From assembly GCF_000805455.1 (NCBI RefSeq), contig NZ_JSUS01000065.1, positions 1 to 64,000 on the forward strand: DNA of 64,000 nt. Direction: 5' to 3'. Each line of letters begins with the position of its first letter. The stretch's first letter is position 1. This stretch comes from Acinetobacter sp. A47 (GTDB taxonomy: Bacteria; Pseudomonadota; Gammaproteobacteria; Pseudomonadales; Moraxellaceae). The position numbers and the translations under genes were made by a program. Positions 30,105 to 39,385 of the stretch are shown here, piece after piece. Below the pieces are notes generated by a model. The model had not been told where the DNA came from, made no database searches, and was given only the letters and a program-made list of their open reading frames with translations.

Positions 30105-30800
30105 ATGAGTAACATGGTAGTAACTGCAGACCAGATTAAGGAAAGTCTCCCTGATAAGTTCCGAAAGTCGGTCAATCAAGATCTAGTAGATCAAATCAAC
30201 ACAATGCTTAGTGATCCCGATATGTATGAATCGTATCGGGACAACTTAGTCTCATACACTTCCGTTTTACAGAATGGAAAGTTCCGCTTAAGCGATTACG
30301 TCAATGCTGTGAAGTATGTGAGTTGTCGTCTGATGAACATGACTCAGATTGATGCTTACAAGAAGACGTTCCCTCAGAAGTACCAAAACTTTGTTGCCCG
30401 TGGTGTCCAGCCTAAGGACATTGCTTCCTATGTCACGGCGTACAACAAGTCTAAGTTGGTCAACGAGATCATGGCTCAAACGTTGGTGCCGTTCCATGTC
30501 CTAAACCAAGACTTAAGACAGAAGGCATTGAACACGGCCGTTGAGTTAATGATGACTGCCAGCTCTGAGAAGGTACGAGCTGACGCAACGAACATTGTAC
30601 TTACCCACACTAAACCGCCTGAGACCCAGAAGGTTGAACTTGATCTTGGTATCAAAGATTCAGGTGTCATTGAGGAGATCCGTAAAGCGACCTTTGATAT
30701 GGCTGTTCAACAACAGCAAATGATCAAGGCTGGTTTACTGACTGCTGAGGATAGTGCTCAGGTTCGTACAGTAGGGAAGGTTTATACGCATGAAGGATAA
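30105..30800 (+). CDS. Probable small terminase subunit
   Basis: 231 residues from ATG 30105 (AAGGAG 7 bases upstream). Helical; a middle segment (QIDAYKKTFPQKYQNFVARG) resembles the DNA-binding part of small terminases, and the C-terminal half carries a coiled region (FDMAVQQQQMIKAGL). It overlaps the large terminase gene by 11 bases, the classical order. Family assignment is by position and shape, not by a diagnostic motif. Confidence 0.65.
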   Translation: MSNMVVTADQIKESLPDKFRKSVNQDLVDQINTMLSDPDMYESYRDNLVSYTSVLQNGKFRLSDYVNAVKYVSCRLMNMTQIDAYKKTFPQKYQNFVARGVQPKDIASYVTAYNKSKLVNEIMAQTLVPFHVLNQDLRQKALNTAVELMMTASSEKVRADATNIVLTHTKPPETQKVELDLGIKDSGVIEEIRKATFDMAVQQQQMIKAGLLTAEDSAQVRTVGKVYTHEG

Positions 30801-32457
30801 TGCATTCTTAGAGAGTGCATTATCGTTTGGCGTTCGCCAGAGCATTGAAAAAGATGCAGGCTTAGATACAGAAGGGAAGAAGCAACACCCTACTGTAGAA
30901 GACTGGCTTAACGCGGTTTCGTACTCTCCTGACCCTAATTATGTACCCAGCGTCTTTGCAATCCATTTTGTAGAGTTCATTAAGCTGGCATCTGCAGGTC
31001 AAGCAGATCAGAACAAGTCACCTGTACTTCACTACAAGATGCTTGATCAAGTGGCAGGCCCGACAGAGCGTATTGCCAACATGGTACATCGTGGTGCCGC
31101 CAAGACAACCGTACTTGGTGAGTACCTGTTCCTGTACCTGGCAATGTACGGGGAGATTCCTGGATTCGGTAAAGTACCTTTCGCTATCTACGTTTCTGAC
31201 TCGATTGATAATGGCGTGAAGAACATGCGGAAGAACTTAGAGTTCCGCCGTGAAGAATCACCATTCCTTATGGAGCACATTCCAGAAGCCAAGTTCACTG
31301 ACATCCACTGGGAGTTCAAGAACAAGGACGGCAATGTATTCATTGTCAAAGGGTACGGTGCTAAGACGGGCGTGCGTGGGGCGAAAGCCCGAGGCAAACG
31401 TCCAGTCTTAGCCGTACTGGATGACTTGGTATCGGATGAGGATGCACGTTCCCAAACGGTGATTGAGTCTATTGAAGCCACTGTCTATAAGGCAGTCGAT
31501 TATGCGTTAGACCCGCAACGTTCAAAGATCATTTGGTCAGGTACACCCTTTAATGCAGGCGACCCTTTGTACAAGGCTGTAGAGTCTGGTCAGTGGCGAG
31601 TCAATGTCTACCCAGTCTGTGAGAGATTCCCTTGCACTGCAGAGGAGTTCCGAGGTTCTTGGCCTGACCGATTCGGCTACAAGTATGTCCTTCGTAAATA
31701 TACGGAAGCATTAGGTGCAGGGAAGATCGACACGTTCAACCAAGAGTTGATGCTCCGTATTATGTCTGAGGAAGACCGACTCATTGCAGACTCAGAGTTG
31801 CAGTGGTATCGCATCCGGAACGTGGCCCAAAACAGAAGTAACTTTAACTTTTACATCACCACTGACTTTGCAACCAGTGAGAAGCAGAGTGCCGATTACA
31901 GCTTCATTTCAGTGTGGGCTTACAACAATGCGGGGCATTGGTTCTGGGTAGATGGTATCTGTGCTCGGCAGACGATGGACAAGAACATCAATGACTTGTT
32001 CCGATTGGCTCAGAAGTACCGCCCTGAATCGGTGGGTATCGAGGTGACAGGACAACAAGGGGGATTCATTCCATGGATTAGAGAGGAACAGTTCAGACGT
32101 AATATCTACTTCCAGTTTGCATCTGACAACAATGGTAAAGAGCCTGGCATTCGTCCAAGCACTGACAAGCTACGCCGTTTCAACGTAGTAGTCCCATGGT
32201 TTAAGTTAGGCATGATGCACTTCCCATTAGAGCTTCGTAATCACCCAGCATTAAAGGAATTAATCTTGGAGATTCGACAAGCGGCAGTGGGCGGGTTCAA
32301 GTCTAAACATGACGATGGTTTGGATACCGTATCTATGCTTGCCCTAATGAGTCCGTGGAAACCTTCGGAAGAAGTATACGAAAGTGATGAGGTCGACATC
32401 TGGGATGACCATTCCCAACCAGATCAAGGCACATCTTATGACAACTACATTGTGTAA
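30790..32457 (+). CDS. Terminase large subunit (N4 gp68 equivalent)
   Basis: 555 residues. ATPase domain with a Walker A-like HRGAAKTT (100-107) lacking the usual second glycine, and Walker B VLAVLDDL (D211, D212). The nuclease domain has TTDFATS (D359) and KHDDGLDTVSM (D508-D512). It packages DNA through the portal and cuts it. Length is normal for the family. Confidence 0.92.
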   Translation: MKDNAFLESALSFGVRQSIEKDAGLDTEGKKQHPTVEDWLNAVSYSPDPNYVPSVFAIHFVEFIKLASAGQADQNKSPVLHYKMLDQVAGPTERIANMVHRGAAKTTVLGEYLFLYLAMYGEIPGFGKVPFAIYVSDSIDNGVKNMRKNLEFRREESPFLMEHIPEAKFTDIHWEFKNKDGNVFIVKGYGAKTGVRGAKARGKRPVLAVLDDLVSDEDARSQTVIESIEATVYKAVDYALDPQRSKIIWSGTPFNAGDPLYKAVESGQWRVNVYPVCERFPCTAEEFRGSWPDRFGYKYVLRKYTEALGAGKIDTFNQELMLRIMSEEDRLIADSELQWYRIRNVAQNRSNFNFYITTDFATSEKQSADYSFISVWAYNNAGHWFWVDGICARQTMDKNINDLFRLAQKYRPESVGIEVTGQQGGFIPWIREEQFRRNIYFQFASDNNGKEPGIRPSTDKLRRFNVVVPWFKLGMMHFPLELRNHPALKELILEIRQAAVGGFKSKHDDGLDTVSMLALMSPWKPSEEVYESDEVDIWDDHSQPDQGTSYDNYIV

Positions 32458-32466
32458 GGACACACT

Positions 32467-33183
32467 ATGAAACTATCAGACATCTTCGATCAGCTTGCCT
32501 ACGGTGAGCTATCAGCCTTAGCCATTGCAGCCGGTGATGAGATTGACACGCGCCAAGCGAACAAGATTATCGCTCATGTGAACCTTGGCCTCACAGAGCT
32601 TCATAAACGCTTCCTATTGAAGCGAAAGACTTTAGTGCTACAAACACTAGCAGATCAATCTCGATACGTGCTGACGCGCAAATACGGCGCATCTGCGGGG
32701 GGAGAGAACCCCTATATCATGGACGAGGAAGATCCATTCCAAGATGACATCATTGAAGTACTCCGGGTAACTACACCTGAGGGTATTGAGGTGAACCTGG
32801 GGCGTAACCGTAACCCGGTAAGTGGCACTCAGATTATTCAACCTGCTTATAACATCCTTCGCTTTGATACGCCTGTACCTGCAGGTTCACGCTTCATTGT
32901 GGAGTACCAAGCAAACCATGTGAAGATTCCAAAGGTGGTTGATTTTGAATCATTCGATGCGAGTAAGGTAGACATAGATTTGCCTATGACCCACCTAGAG
33001 GCATTACTATACTTCATCGCATCACGGGTGATTACTCCTATCGCGAACAATCTGGGCAACCCTCAAGAGGGTGTAAGTTACTCAGCATTGTTTGAGAAGG
33101 AATGCCAAGAGCTTGCAGTTCAAGGATTGGACGTTGATCTTGCAGTGAGTAATGACCGTTTCTATCAACATGGATTTGTATGA
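32467..33183 (+). CDS. Virion structural/adaptor protein (N4 gp67 position)
   Basis: 238 residues. Starts KLSDIFDQLAYGELSALAIA, contains a beta-rich middle (RKYGASAGGENPYIMDEEDP). By gene order between large terminase and portal it matches N4 gp67, a neck or head-completion protein. No enzymatic motif. Confidence 0.7.
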   Translation: MKLSDIFDQLAYGELSALAIAAGDEIDTRQANKIIAHVNLGLTELHKRFLLKRKTLVLQTLADQSRYVLTRKYGASAGGENPYIMDEEDPFQDDIIEVLRVTTPEGIEVNLGRNRNPVSGTQIIQPAYNILRFDTPVPAGSRFIVEYQANHVKIPKVVDFESFDASKVDIDLPMTHLEALLYFIASRVITPIANNLGNPQEGVSYSALFEKECQELAVQGLDVDLAVSNDRFYQHGFV

Positions 33184-33184
33184 A

Positions 33185-33206
33185 TACTTACTTAAGTGAG
33201 TAAGTA
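33185..33206. repeat. Dispersed palindrome with one mismatch
   Basis: TACTTACTTAAGTGAGTAAGTA, 22 bases, immediately before the portal gene. Confidence 0.8.
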
Positions 33207-33225
33207 AATACTTAATGGACTAAGT

Positions 33226-35439
33226 ATGGAACATCAAGAACCAAAACCAACCACTGAGGTTGACAGAGGACTGACGGATTGGGCGAAGGAGCCACGGCTA
33301 CAAGATTTAAAATTAGATCTTCAAGAAGCTCAGGCAAACCATACCAATCACATCGGTCGTGTTGACACATGGTTAGATAACCTGTTTGTGCGTGGCGCGG
33401 CTAAGGTTTCGGGTGGCAAGGGGAGATCGCAGATCGTACCGAAGCTAATCCGAAAGCAAGCCGAGTGGCGTTATCCTGCATTGTCTGAACCTTTCTTATC
33501 AACATCAGATCTATTCAAAGTAGATCCCGTGTCGCACGAAGATAAGAAGGCAGCTTTGCAAAATGAACTTGTACTGAATAACCAATTCCAAACCAAGCTC
33601 AATAAGACAGCTTTCATTGACTGGTACGTCCGCAAGGCGGTCAATGAAGGTACTGTCATTGTACGTGTAGGTTGGGACTTTGAGGAAAAGGAAGTTATAG
33701 AACCTGTACCTCAGTTCGGTTATGTGATTGACCCTACCGTAATGGAGGAATACGAACAGCTTGCCCAGATGCAACAGCAAGAACCTGATTCGTATGCCAA
33801 CGCTGACCCTGCGCTTAAAGCCGGTTTTGAAATGACCCAGCAAACAGGTCAGCCTATCCGTGCCCAAGTAATCGGGTATACACCTCAGAAGCAGATGAAG
33901 ACCGTACGCAATCATCCTACGGTTGAAGTTTGTGACATCCGCAATGTCTATATCGACCCTACATGTGAAGGGGTATTAGATAAAGCACAATTCATCATCC
34001 ATAGTTTTGAGTCGTCTATGTCAGAACTTAAACGAGATGGACGATACAAGAACTTGGAGAAAATCAATGTCTCAAATGCATCAACCTTTTCAGACCCAGA
34101 CCACAATTACGGAGACGGTACATCGACTTTTGGTTTTAATGACGACCCCCGTAAAAAGATTACCGTTTATGAGTATTGGGGATATTGGGATATTGATGGC
34201 TCTGGGATTGTTAGCCCTATTGTTGCAACATGGGTAGGTAATGTCTTAATCCGTTTAGAGAAGAACCCTTTCCCTGACGGTAAACCGCCGTTCGTGGTTG
34301 TACCTTACTTGCCTATCACCGGTTCAGTGTACGGCGAACCAGATGGTGAATTGCTTGAGGACAATCAAAAGATTCTTGGTGCCGTTACCCGTGGGATGGT
34401 GGACTTGCTTGGTAAGTCCGCAAACTCTCAGACAGGTATGGCCAAGAACATGCTTGATGCAACGAACAAGATTCGTTATGAGCGCGGTCAAGACTATGAG
34501 TTCAATCCTCACGCTGATCCACGTACCGGTATTCACATGCACACCTATCCGGAGTTCCCGAACTCTGCGATGGCTATGTTGCAGTTACAGAATGGTGAAG
34601 CTGAATCGTTAACGGGCGTGCGTGCCTTCGCAGGTCAGAATGGTATTACTGGTGCTGGTTTGGGTGACACGGCTGCTGCTGTTCGTGGTGCGCTCGATGC
34701 TGCATCTAAACGGGAGATGGCAATCCTACGCCGTCTGTCCACTGGTATTCTGCAGATCGGTCGTAAGATCATCTCAATGAATGCGGAGTTTCTATCTGAG
34801 GAGGAGATCGTCCGTATTACCAATACAGAGTTTGTCGCTATTCGCCGTGATGACCTGGCAGGGGAGTTTGACCTACGCCTATCAATCAGTACTGCAGAGT
34901 CCGATCAGGCGAAAGCTCAGGAACTTGCATTTATGCTGCAGACAATGGGGAACACGATGGACCCTGAAATGTCTCGCATGTTACTGGCTGACATTGCACG
35001 TCTTCATAAACTTCCAGATGTGGCGTTTAAGATTGAGACATATCAACCTCAACCAGATCCGTTCCAACAACAGATGCAAGCACTTGAGATGCAGAAGGCG
35101 CAAGCTGAAATTGCATTGCTTGAAGCACAGGCTATGGAAGCTCACGCTAAGGCCGGTCTTGCAGGGGCTAAAGTACCTGTGGAAGCTGCACGTGCGAATA
35201 ACATTCAAAGCGATGCTGACAAGAAAGACTTGGAGTATGTGAATAACCAAACCGGTGTCACTCATTCACGTGAGATCGACAAGGAAGTGGTTAAGCAACA
35301 AGGTCAGATTCGAGACAAGATGCTCCAACATGAGCATGAAGATCGTATGGCTAAATTGCGTCATAAATCAGATCTTTTGAAGCAACATGCACAAAACTCA
35401 CTCGCATCGAGCAAAAAAGCAACGGTTAAACTTACTTAA
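33226..35439 (+). CDS. Portal protein (N4 gp59 equivalent)
   Basis: 737 residues. Typical podovirus portal: an acidic, polar start, then a domain with KVSGGKGRSQIVPKLIRKQA and a long C-terminal helical barrel with QMQALEMQKAQAEIALLEAQ, ending in basic residues. It forms the dodecameric ring at the capsid vertex through which DNA passes. Its stop codon lies inside a dispersed palindrome. Confidence 0.9.
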   Translation: MEHQEPKPTTEVDRGLTDWAKEPRLQDLKLDLQEAQANHTNHIGRVDTWLDNLFVRGAAKVSGGKGRSQIVPKLIRKQAEWRYPALSEPFLSTSDLFKVDPVSHEDKKAALQNELVLNNQFQTKLNKTAFIDWYVRKAVNEGTVIVRVGWDFEEKEVIEPVPQFGYVIDPTVMEEYEQLAQMQQQEPDSYANADPALKAGFEMTQQTGQPIRAQVIGYTPQKQMKTVRNHPTVEVCDIRNVYIDPTCEGVLDKAQFIIHSFESSMSELKRDGRYKNLEKINVSNASTFSDPDHNYGDGTSTFGFNDDPRKKITVYEYWGYWDIDGSGIVSPIVATWVGNVLIRLEKNPFPDGKPPFVVVPYLPITGSVYGEPDGELLEDNQKILGAVTRGMVDLLGKSANSQTGMAKNMLDATNKIRYERGQDYEFNPHADPRTGIHMHTYPEFPNSAMAMLQLQNGEAESLTGVRAFAGQNGITGAGLGDTAAAVRGALDAASKREMAILRRLSTGILQIGRKIISMNAEFLSEEEIVRITNTEFVAIRRDDLAGEFDLRLSISTAESDQAKAQELAFMLQTMGNTMDPEMSRMLLADIARLHKLPDVAFKIETYQPQPDPFQQQMQALEMQKAQAEIALLEAQAMEAHAKAGLAGAKVPVEAARANNIQSDADKKDLEYVNNQTGVTHSREIDKEVVKQQGQIRDKMLQHEHEDRMAKLRHKSDLLKQHAQNSLASSKKATVKLT

Positions 35440-35453
35440 GTACTTAAGTAAGT
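35430..35453. repeat. Perfect 24-bp dispersed palindrome covering the portal stop codon
   Basis: Perfectly symmetric about 35441/35442: ACTTACTTAAGT and its complement. It contains two overlapping ACTTAAGT cores and the portal TAA at 35437-35439. Confidence 0.92.
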
Positions 35454-35468
35454 AAATTAAATTTGGTA

Positions 35469-35519
35469 TGGCAGTTCAAAACGTATTATTGTTCTGCCAG
35501 TCCCCTAAGGATGGGGGAC
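35469..35519. other. Two consecutive hairpins after the portal gene
   Basis: TGGCAG / CTGCCA (35469-35474, 35494-35499) and GTCCCC / GGGGAC (35500-35505, 35514-35519). No T-tract, so more likely RNA processing or stability elements than a terminator. Confidence 0.5.
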
Positions 35520-35539
35520 GATTTACACGGATGTAGATC

Positions 35540-35860
35540 ATGAGCAAGCACAGTGAATTAACGGATTTAATTCGCAAGGGTGAATCCCAAGTAGCACTAG
35601 GGGAAGCCCTTGAGCGTTTACAACGTAATCAAGACTTCAAATTAGTTATGAGTCATTTGACTCAAACTCGTTTAGTCGAGTTGCATTCCAACCTAGCTAA
35701 ACTACAAGTGGATTCAGGTGAGTACCGTTCAACGGTGCGTAACTTAGATGCGTTAAGCATCTTCCAATGTGAGTTAAGTTCTATCCATGAAGCTGCTGCC
35801 AATGCACGTGCCTCCGTCCGTGAAGCTCGTCTTATGCAAGACGAATTACACGAGGACTAA
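35540..35860 (+). CDS. Small late protein between portal and scaffold (N4 gp58 position)
   Basis: 106 residues, almost entirely helical and charged. No diagnostic motif. By order it matches the small gene between portal and scaffold in N4-like phages. Likely head assembly. Confidence 0.65.
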   Translation: MSKHSELTDLIRKGESQVALGEALERLQRNQDFKLVMSHLTQTRLVELHSNLAKLQVDSGEYRSTVRNLDALSIFQCELSSIHEAAANARASVREARLMQDELHED

Positions 35861-35863
35861 CCC

Positions 35864-37063
35864 ATGTCATTTGAGCAAGCGCAACTAGAGTACGATCAGC
35901 CTGATGCTGACGTTACTGCATTAAGCCAAGACTACAGTGATGAAGAACTTCTTGCCCTTGAAGCGGCAGGTACGCACTTAGAACCACAACCAGAAGCACA
36001 GCCAATCGAGCAATTACAGGAAGGCCAAGCACCTGAGCCGGAAGCTGAGATCGACCCAGAGCAACTCCCAGAGAGCAATGCAGACGTTGAAGATCCAGAA
36101 CCGGATGTAGGGCAGCCTACTCCTGCAGTTGAACCCGAAGCTGCGCCAGTCGTGGAAGGTGCGACACCTACTGCACCAGAGGCAACTCCAACAGACGAGA
36201 TTGACTACAAAGCTTTCTATGAGCAAGTTACTCGTCCATTCAAAGCTAATGGCCGTGAGTTACAGGTACGTGACCACAAAGACATTATCACTTTGATGCA
36301 ACAAGGCGCGAACTACGATAAGAAGATGGCCGGGTTAAAACCTGCCATGCAAGTACATCGTACTTTGGAGAAGGCAGGCTTACTTGATGCTGAAACCATT
36401 GGCTACATGATCGACCTCCACGCGGGTAAACCGGAAGCCATTGCTCGTTTAGCTAAAGAACGCAACATCGACTTATTCAACCTTGCGCCTGAAACTGCTG
36501 AGAACTATGTCCCTCAATCACCATTGGTATCTGAACAAGAGTTAGAGATCACATCGGTATTGCAGGAACTTAACTCACAGCCTTCATTCCAAGAGACCTT
36601 TGACACCTTAGGTACTTGGGATGCTAAAAGCCAAGAGCAGATCTTACAAGCACCACGCATGATGCATTACTTCCAAGAACATAAAGAGCTTGGGATTTTT
36701 GACAACATCGTGAATGCAGTAGCTCAGGAACGTATGTTCGGTCGCCTACATGGAGTTAGCGATATTGATGCATACCGAATGATGGGTGATCGTTTATACG
36801 CTGAACCTCAGACTGCTCCGGCTCCTACACCTCAGGTTGTTGCCCCTGCAGTAGTTCCTACGCCTCAACCCGTAGCTGCTCCTGTACCTCAACCTGCTCC
36901 GGTTGCTGTAGCCCCTCAAACGGTTGCAACTAACCAGAAACGCGCTGCTGCGGCTGCTCCACGTAAGGCTACTGGAACACCTACTGCACCTGCGTATAAC
37001 CCATTGACAGTAAGCGATGATGAACTTATGGAAATCGCTGCTCGTCACCACAACATCATGTAA
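35864..37063 (+). CDS. Scaffold-like capsid assembly protein (N4 gp57 equivalent)
   Basis: 399 residues. Very acidic, Pro/Glu/Gln-rich N-terminus, a helical middle (about 110-290), and a Pro/Ala/Val-rich linker ending in KRAAAAAPRKATG and a short C-terminal helix (VSDDELMEIAARHHNIM), the usual capsid-binding end of scaffolds. It lies 15 bases before the major capsid gene. Confidence 0.85.
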   Translation: MSFEQAQLEYDQPDADVTALSQDYSDEELLALEAAGTHLEPQPEAQPIEQLQEGQAPEPEAEIDPEQLPESNADVEDPEPDVGQPTPAVEPEAAPVVEGATPTAPEATPTDEIDYKAFYEQVTRPFKANGRELQVRDHKDIITLMQQGANYDKKMAGLKPAMQVHRTLEKAGLLDAETIGYMIDLHAGKPEAIARLAKERNIDLFNLAPETAENYVPQSPLVSEQELEITSVLQELNSQPSFQETFDTLGTWDAKSQEQILQAPRMMHYFQEHKELGIFDNIVNAVAQERMFGRLHGVSDIDAYRMMGDRLYAEPQTAPAPTPQVVAPAVVPTPQPVAAPVPQPAPVAVAPQTVATNQKRAAAAAPRKATGTPTAPAYNPLTVSDDELMEIAARHHNIM

Positions 37064-37078
37064 CAAGGAAGTTAAGAC

Positions 37079-38266
37079 ATGACTGAACAAGTTAAAGGCC
37101 ATTTGTACGCGGACGGGAAATCTATTGGTGCTGATCAGCTCAATCCCCACTTGTATGAACGCAAAGCATTAATCGAAGCGCGTAAAGAGCAGTACTTCGG
37201 TCAGTTGGCATCTGTTAAAGCAATGCCTAAAAACCATGGTAAAGAGATTCGCTTGTACCACTACATCCCATTACTTGATGACGAAAACATCAATGACCAG
37301 GGTATTGATGCATCAGGTGCGAAGATCAAAAATGGTAACTTGTACGGTAGCTCTAAAGACATTGGTTCTATCCCAAGCAAAATGCCAGTACTCGGCGAAA
37401 CTGGTGGCCGTGTAAACCGTGTCGGTGTATCGCGTAAAGAATTAAAAGGTACGTTTGAGAAATTCGGTTTCTTCGCTGAATACTCTGCAGACCTCTTAAA
37501 CTTCGACTCTGACGCTGAATTGCTTATGCACATCAACCGTGAGTTGTTGAATGGTGCGATGGAAATCACCGAAGATGCATTGCAAATTGACTTGATCAAC
37601 AACGCAGGTACATTGCGTTACTGTGGTCCAGCTCTTGAAGATGGCGACATGGGTGCATCTCCGCACGCTGCAGCTAAGTACGAATTGACGTACAAAGACT
37701 TGATGGGCTTATCTATTGATTTAGATAACAACCGTACCCCTAAGAAGACGACTATCATCAAAGGTACTCGTTTGATTGATACGGTAACGTTGCCATCTGC
37801 TCGTGTTGCTTACTGTGGTTCTGAAATGATTCCTACTTTGGAAATGATGAAAGACCTTCACGGCAATCCAGCTTGGGTGCCAACCCACAAGTACGCTGCA
37901 GGTACAACTTTACTTAACGGTGAACGTGGCCAGATCGGTGAGTTCCGTTTCGTAATCGTTCCTGAAATGATGAAGTTTGCTGGTGCTGGTGCTGCCGCTA
38001 CTGATGCTGACTACCATGAAACTGACGGTAAATATGACGTATTCCCAGTCTTAGTCGTTGGCGATGAATCATTCACAACTATCGGTTTCCAAACTGACGG
38101 TAAGACAGTGAAGTTCCAGATCACTCACAAGAAGCCTGGTAAAGAGACGGCCGACAAAACCGATCCATACGGTGAAATGGGCTTCATCTCAATCAAGTGG
38201 TGGTATGGCTTCATGGTTCTCCGTGGTGAGCGTTTAGCATTACTTAAATCATTAGCTCGTATGTAA
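37079..38266 (+). CDS. Major capsid protein (N4 gp56 equivalent)
   Basis: 395 residues, about the length of the N4 capsid protein, which has an HK97-like fold. Starts TEQVKGHLYADGKSIGADQL and has long beta segments and balanced charge. Position after the scaffold and strong codon regularity support high expression. AAGGAAG precedes the ATG. Followed by a dispersed palindrome and a second hairpin, which may process the message. Confidence 0.92.
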   Translation: MTEQVKGHLYADGKSIGADQLNPHLYERKALIEARKEQYFGQLASVKAMPKNHGKEIRLYHYIPLLDDENINDQGIDASGAKIKNGNLYGSSKDIGSIPSKMPVLGETGGRVNRVGVSRKELKGTFEKFGFFAEYSADLLNFDSDAELLMHINRELLNGAMEITEDALQIDLINNAGTLRYCGPALEDGDMGASPHAAAKYELTYKDLMGLSIDLDNNRTPKKTTIIKGTRLIDTVTLPSARVAYCGSEMIPTLEMMKDLHGNPAWVPTHKYAAGTTLLNGERGQIGEFRFVIVPEMMKFAGAGAAATDADYHETDGKYDVFPVLVVGDESFTTIGFQTDGKTVKFQITHKKPGKETADKTDPYGEMGFISIKWWYGFMVLRGERLALLKSLARM

Positions 38267-38267
38267 T

Positions 38268-38318
38268 TACTTACTTAAGTAAGTATGTAAGCAAGTAAGT
38301 ACAAGGTGACTTACTTGC
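38268..38318. repeat. Dispersed palindrome plus inverted-orientation hairpin
   Basis: TACTTACTTAAGTAAGTA (38268-38285) is followed by a 10-bp stem GCAAGTAAGT / ACTTACTTGC (38291-38300, 38309-38318) with an 8-base loop. The second is the same motif in reverse order. Lies after the capsid gene. Confidence 0.85.
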
Positions 38319-38356
38319 CTCTACAACCTCCCTCATTATTCAAAAGGAATTGAATC

Positions 38357-38938
38357 ATGTCTCAAGGACAAACACCTGAAAACGGTGAAGAAATCGTATA
38401 CACCCAAGACGAACGCGCAACCCTCATTCAACAAGCAACGATGTTAGGTATTCAGTTTCACCCAAACATCGGTACGGATACTTTGCGTGAACGTGTACAA
38501 GCCAAGTTGAAAGAACACACTGCTGACTTAGCTGATGGTCACTTTGAAACTTCACAACCTGTAAAGACTTCCGATGAGCACGCTGCTCGTATGGCTTTAC
38601 GTGATGAAGCAAACAAACTGATCCGTGTACGTGTCACTTGTATGGACCCAATGAAAAAGGAATTTCAGGGCGAGTACTACACCGTAGCGAACAGTGAAGT
38701 AGGTACTATCCGTAAGTATGTATTGTTCAATGAAGAATATCACTTACCAAACTTCATCGTTAAACAGTTACAGGCAAAGACATGTCAGATCTTCGTTACG
38801 AAGAAAAATGATCGTGGCGTTCCTGTTCGTACTGGTAAATCGATCAAAGCGTACAGCGTAGAGATCTTGCCTCAATTGACGAAGGATGAGCTTGCTGAAT
38901 TGGCTGCTGATCAACGTGCACGTAAGGCGATTGACTAA
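38357..38938 (+). CDS. Late virion or assembly protein (N4 gp55 position)
   Basis: 193 residues. Polar N-terminus, central domain with VRVTCMDPMKKEFQGEYYTV and IRKYVLFNEEYHLPNFIV, acidic/basic C-terminus. Similar central segments occur in structural proteins next to the capsid gene in podoviruses. Coupled to the next gene by overlapping stop/start (TAATG). Confidence 0.7.
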   Translation: MSQGQTPENGEEIVYTQDERATLIQQATMLGIQFHPNIGTDTLRERVQAKLKEHTADLADGHFETSQPVKTSDEHAARMALRDEANKLIRVRVTCMDPMKKEFQGEYYTVANSEVGTIRKYVLFNEEYHLPNFIVKQLQAKTCQIFVTKKNDRGVPVRTGKSIKAYSVEILPQLTKDELAELAADQRARKAID

Positions 38939-39381
38939 TGAATAAAGTTACTCCGGAACAAATCGAATCGGTCATTGCCAAAGAGGAATACTTCACGTTG
39001 CCGGACTCAACGGTAACTTTGTGCTCACTTACTCTGGTGAATGGCATTGTGATGGTGGGCAAGTCGGCTTGCGTTGACCCTGCAAACTATGATGCAGCTC
39101 TCGGTGAGAAGTATGCACGTGAAGATGCTATCCGTCAGATCTGGCCATTAGAAGGTTACTTACTTGCTGAGAAGTTATCTAAGCAACCTCGCACACCTAA
39201 GGGCCGCGTGGAGCTGGAACTTGAAGAAGTACGCGAACGCTTTGCAGGTTTACACACCTTCATCAGTAATGGCCAACCTACAGGTATGTCAGACATCCAG
39301 TGGGACTTATTACATGAACAACGCCAACACATGCGTGCTTATGTTCAGGTTCTCGAAACTCGCTTAGAGAATTGGGAGTAA
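38938..39381 (+). CDS. Hypothetical late protein with GMSD-W module
   Basis: 147 residues. The C-terminal about 60 residues (VELELEEVRERFAGLHTFIS, then GQPTGMSDIQWDLL) share a pattern with the 64-residue product of 41019-41213 (GRPEGMSDDLWVTL). Helical, charged. Probably virion-associated because both copies flank the coiled-coil gene. Confidence 0.65.
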   Translation: MNKVTPEQIESVIAKEEYFTLPDSTVTLCSLTLVNGIVMVGKSACVDPANYDAALGEKYAREDAIRQIWPLEGYLLAEKLSKQPRTPKGRVELELEEVRERFAGLHTFISNGQPTGMSDIQWDLLHEQRQHMRAYVQVLETRLENWE

Positions 39382-39385
39382 GGCC

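Noticed and set aside
33511..35265. Several ORFs antisense or out of frame within the portal gene
   Set aside because: Cysteine- and arginine-rich shadow translations without RBS; the portal frame is continuous.
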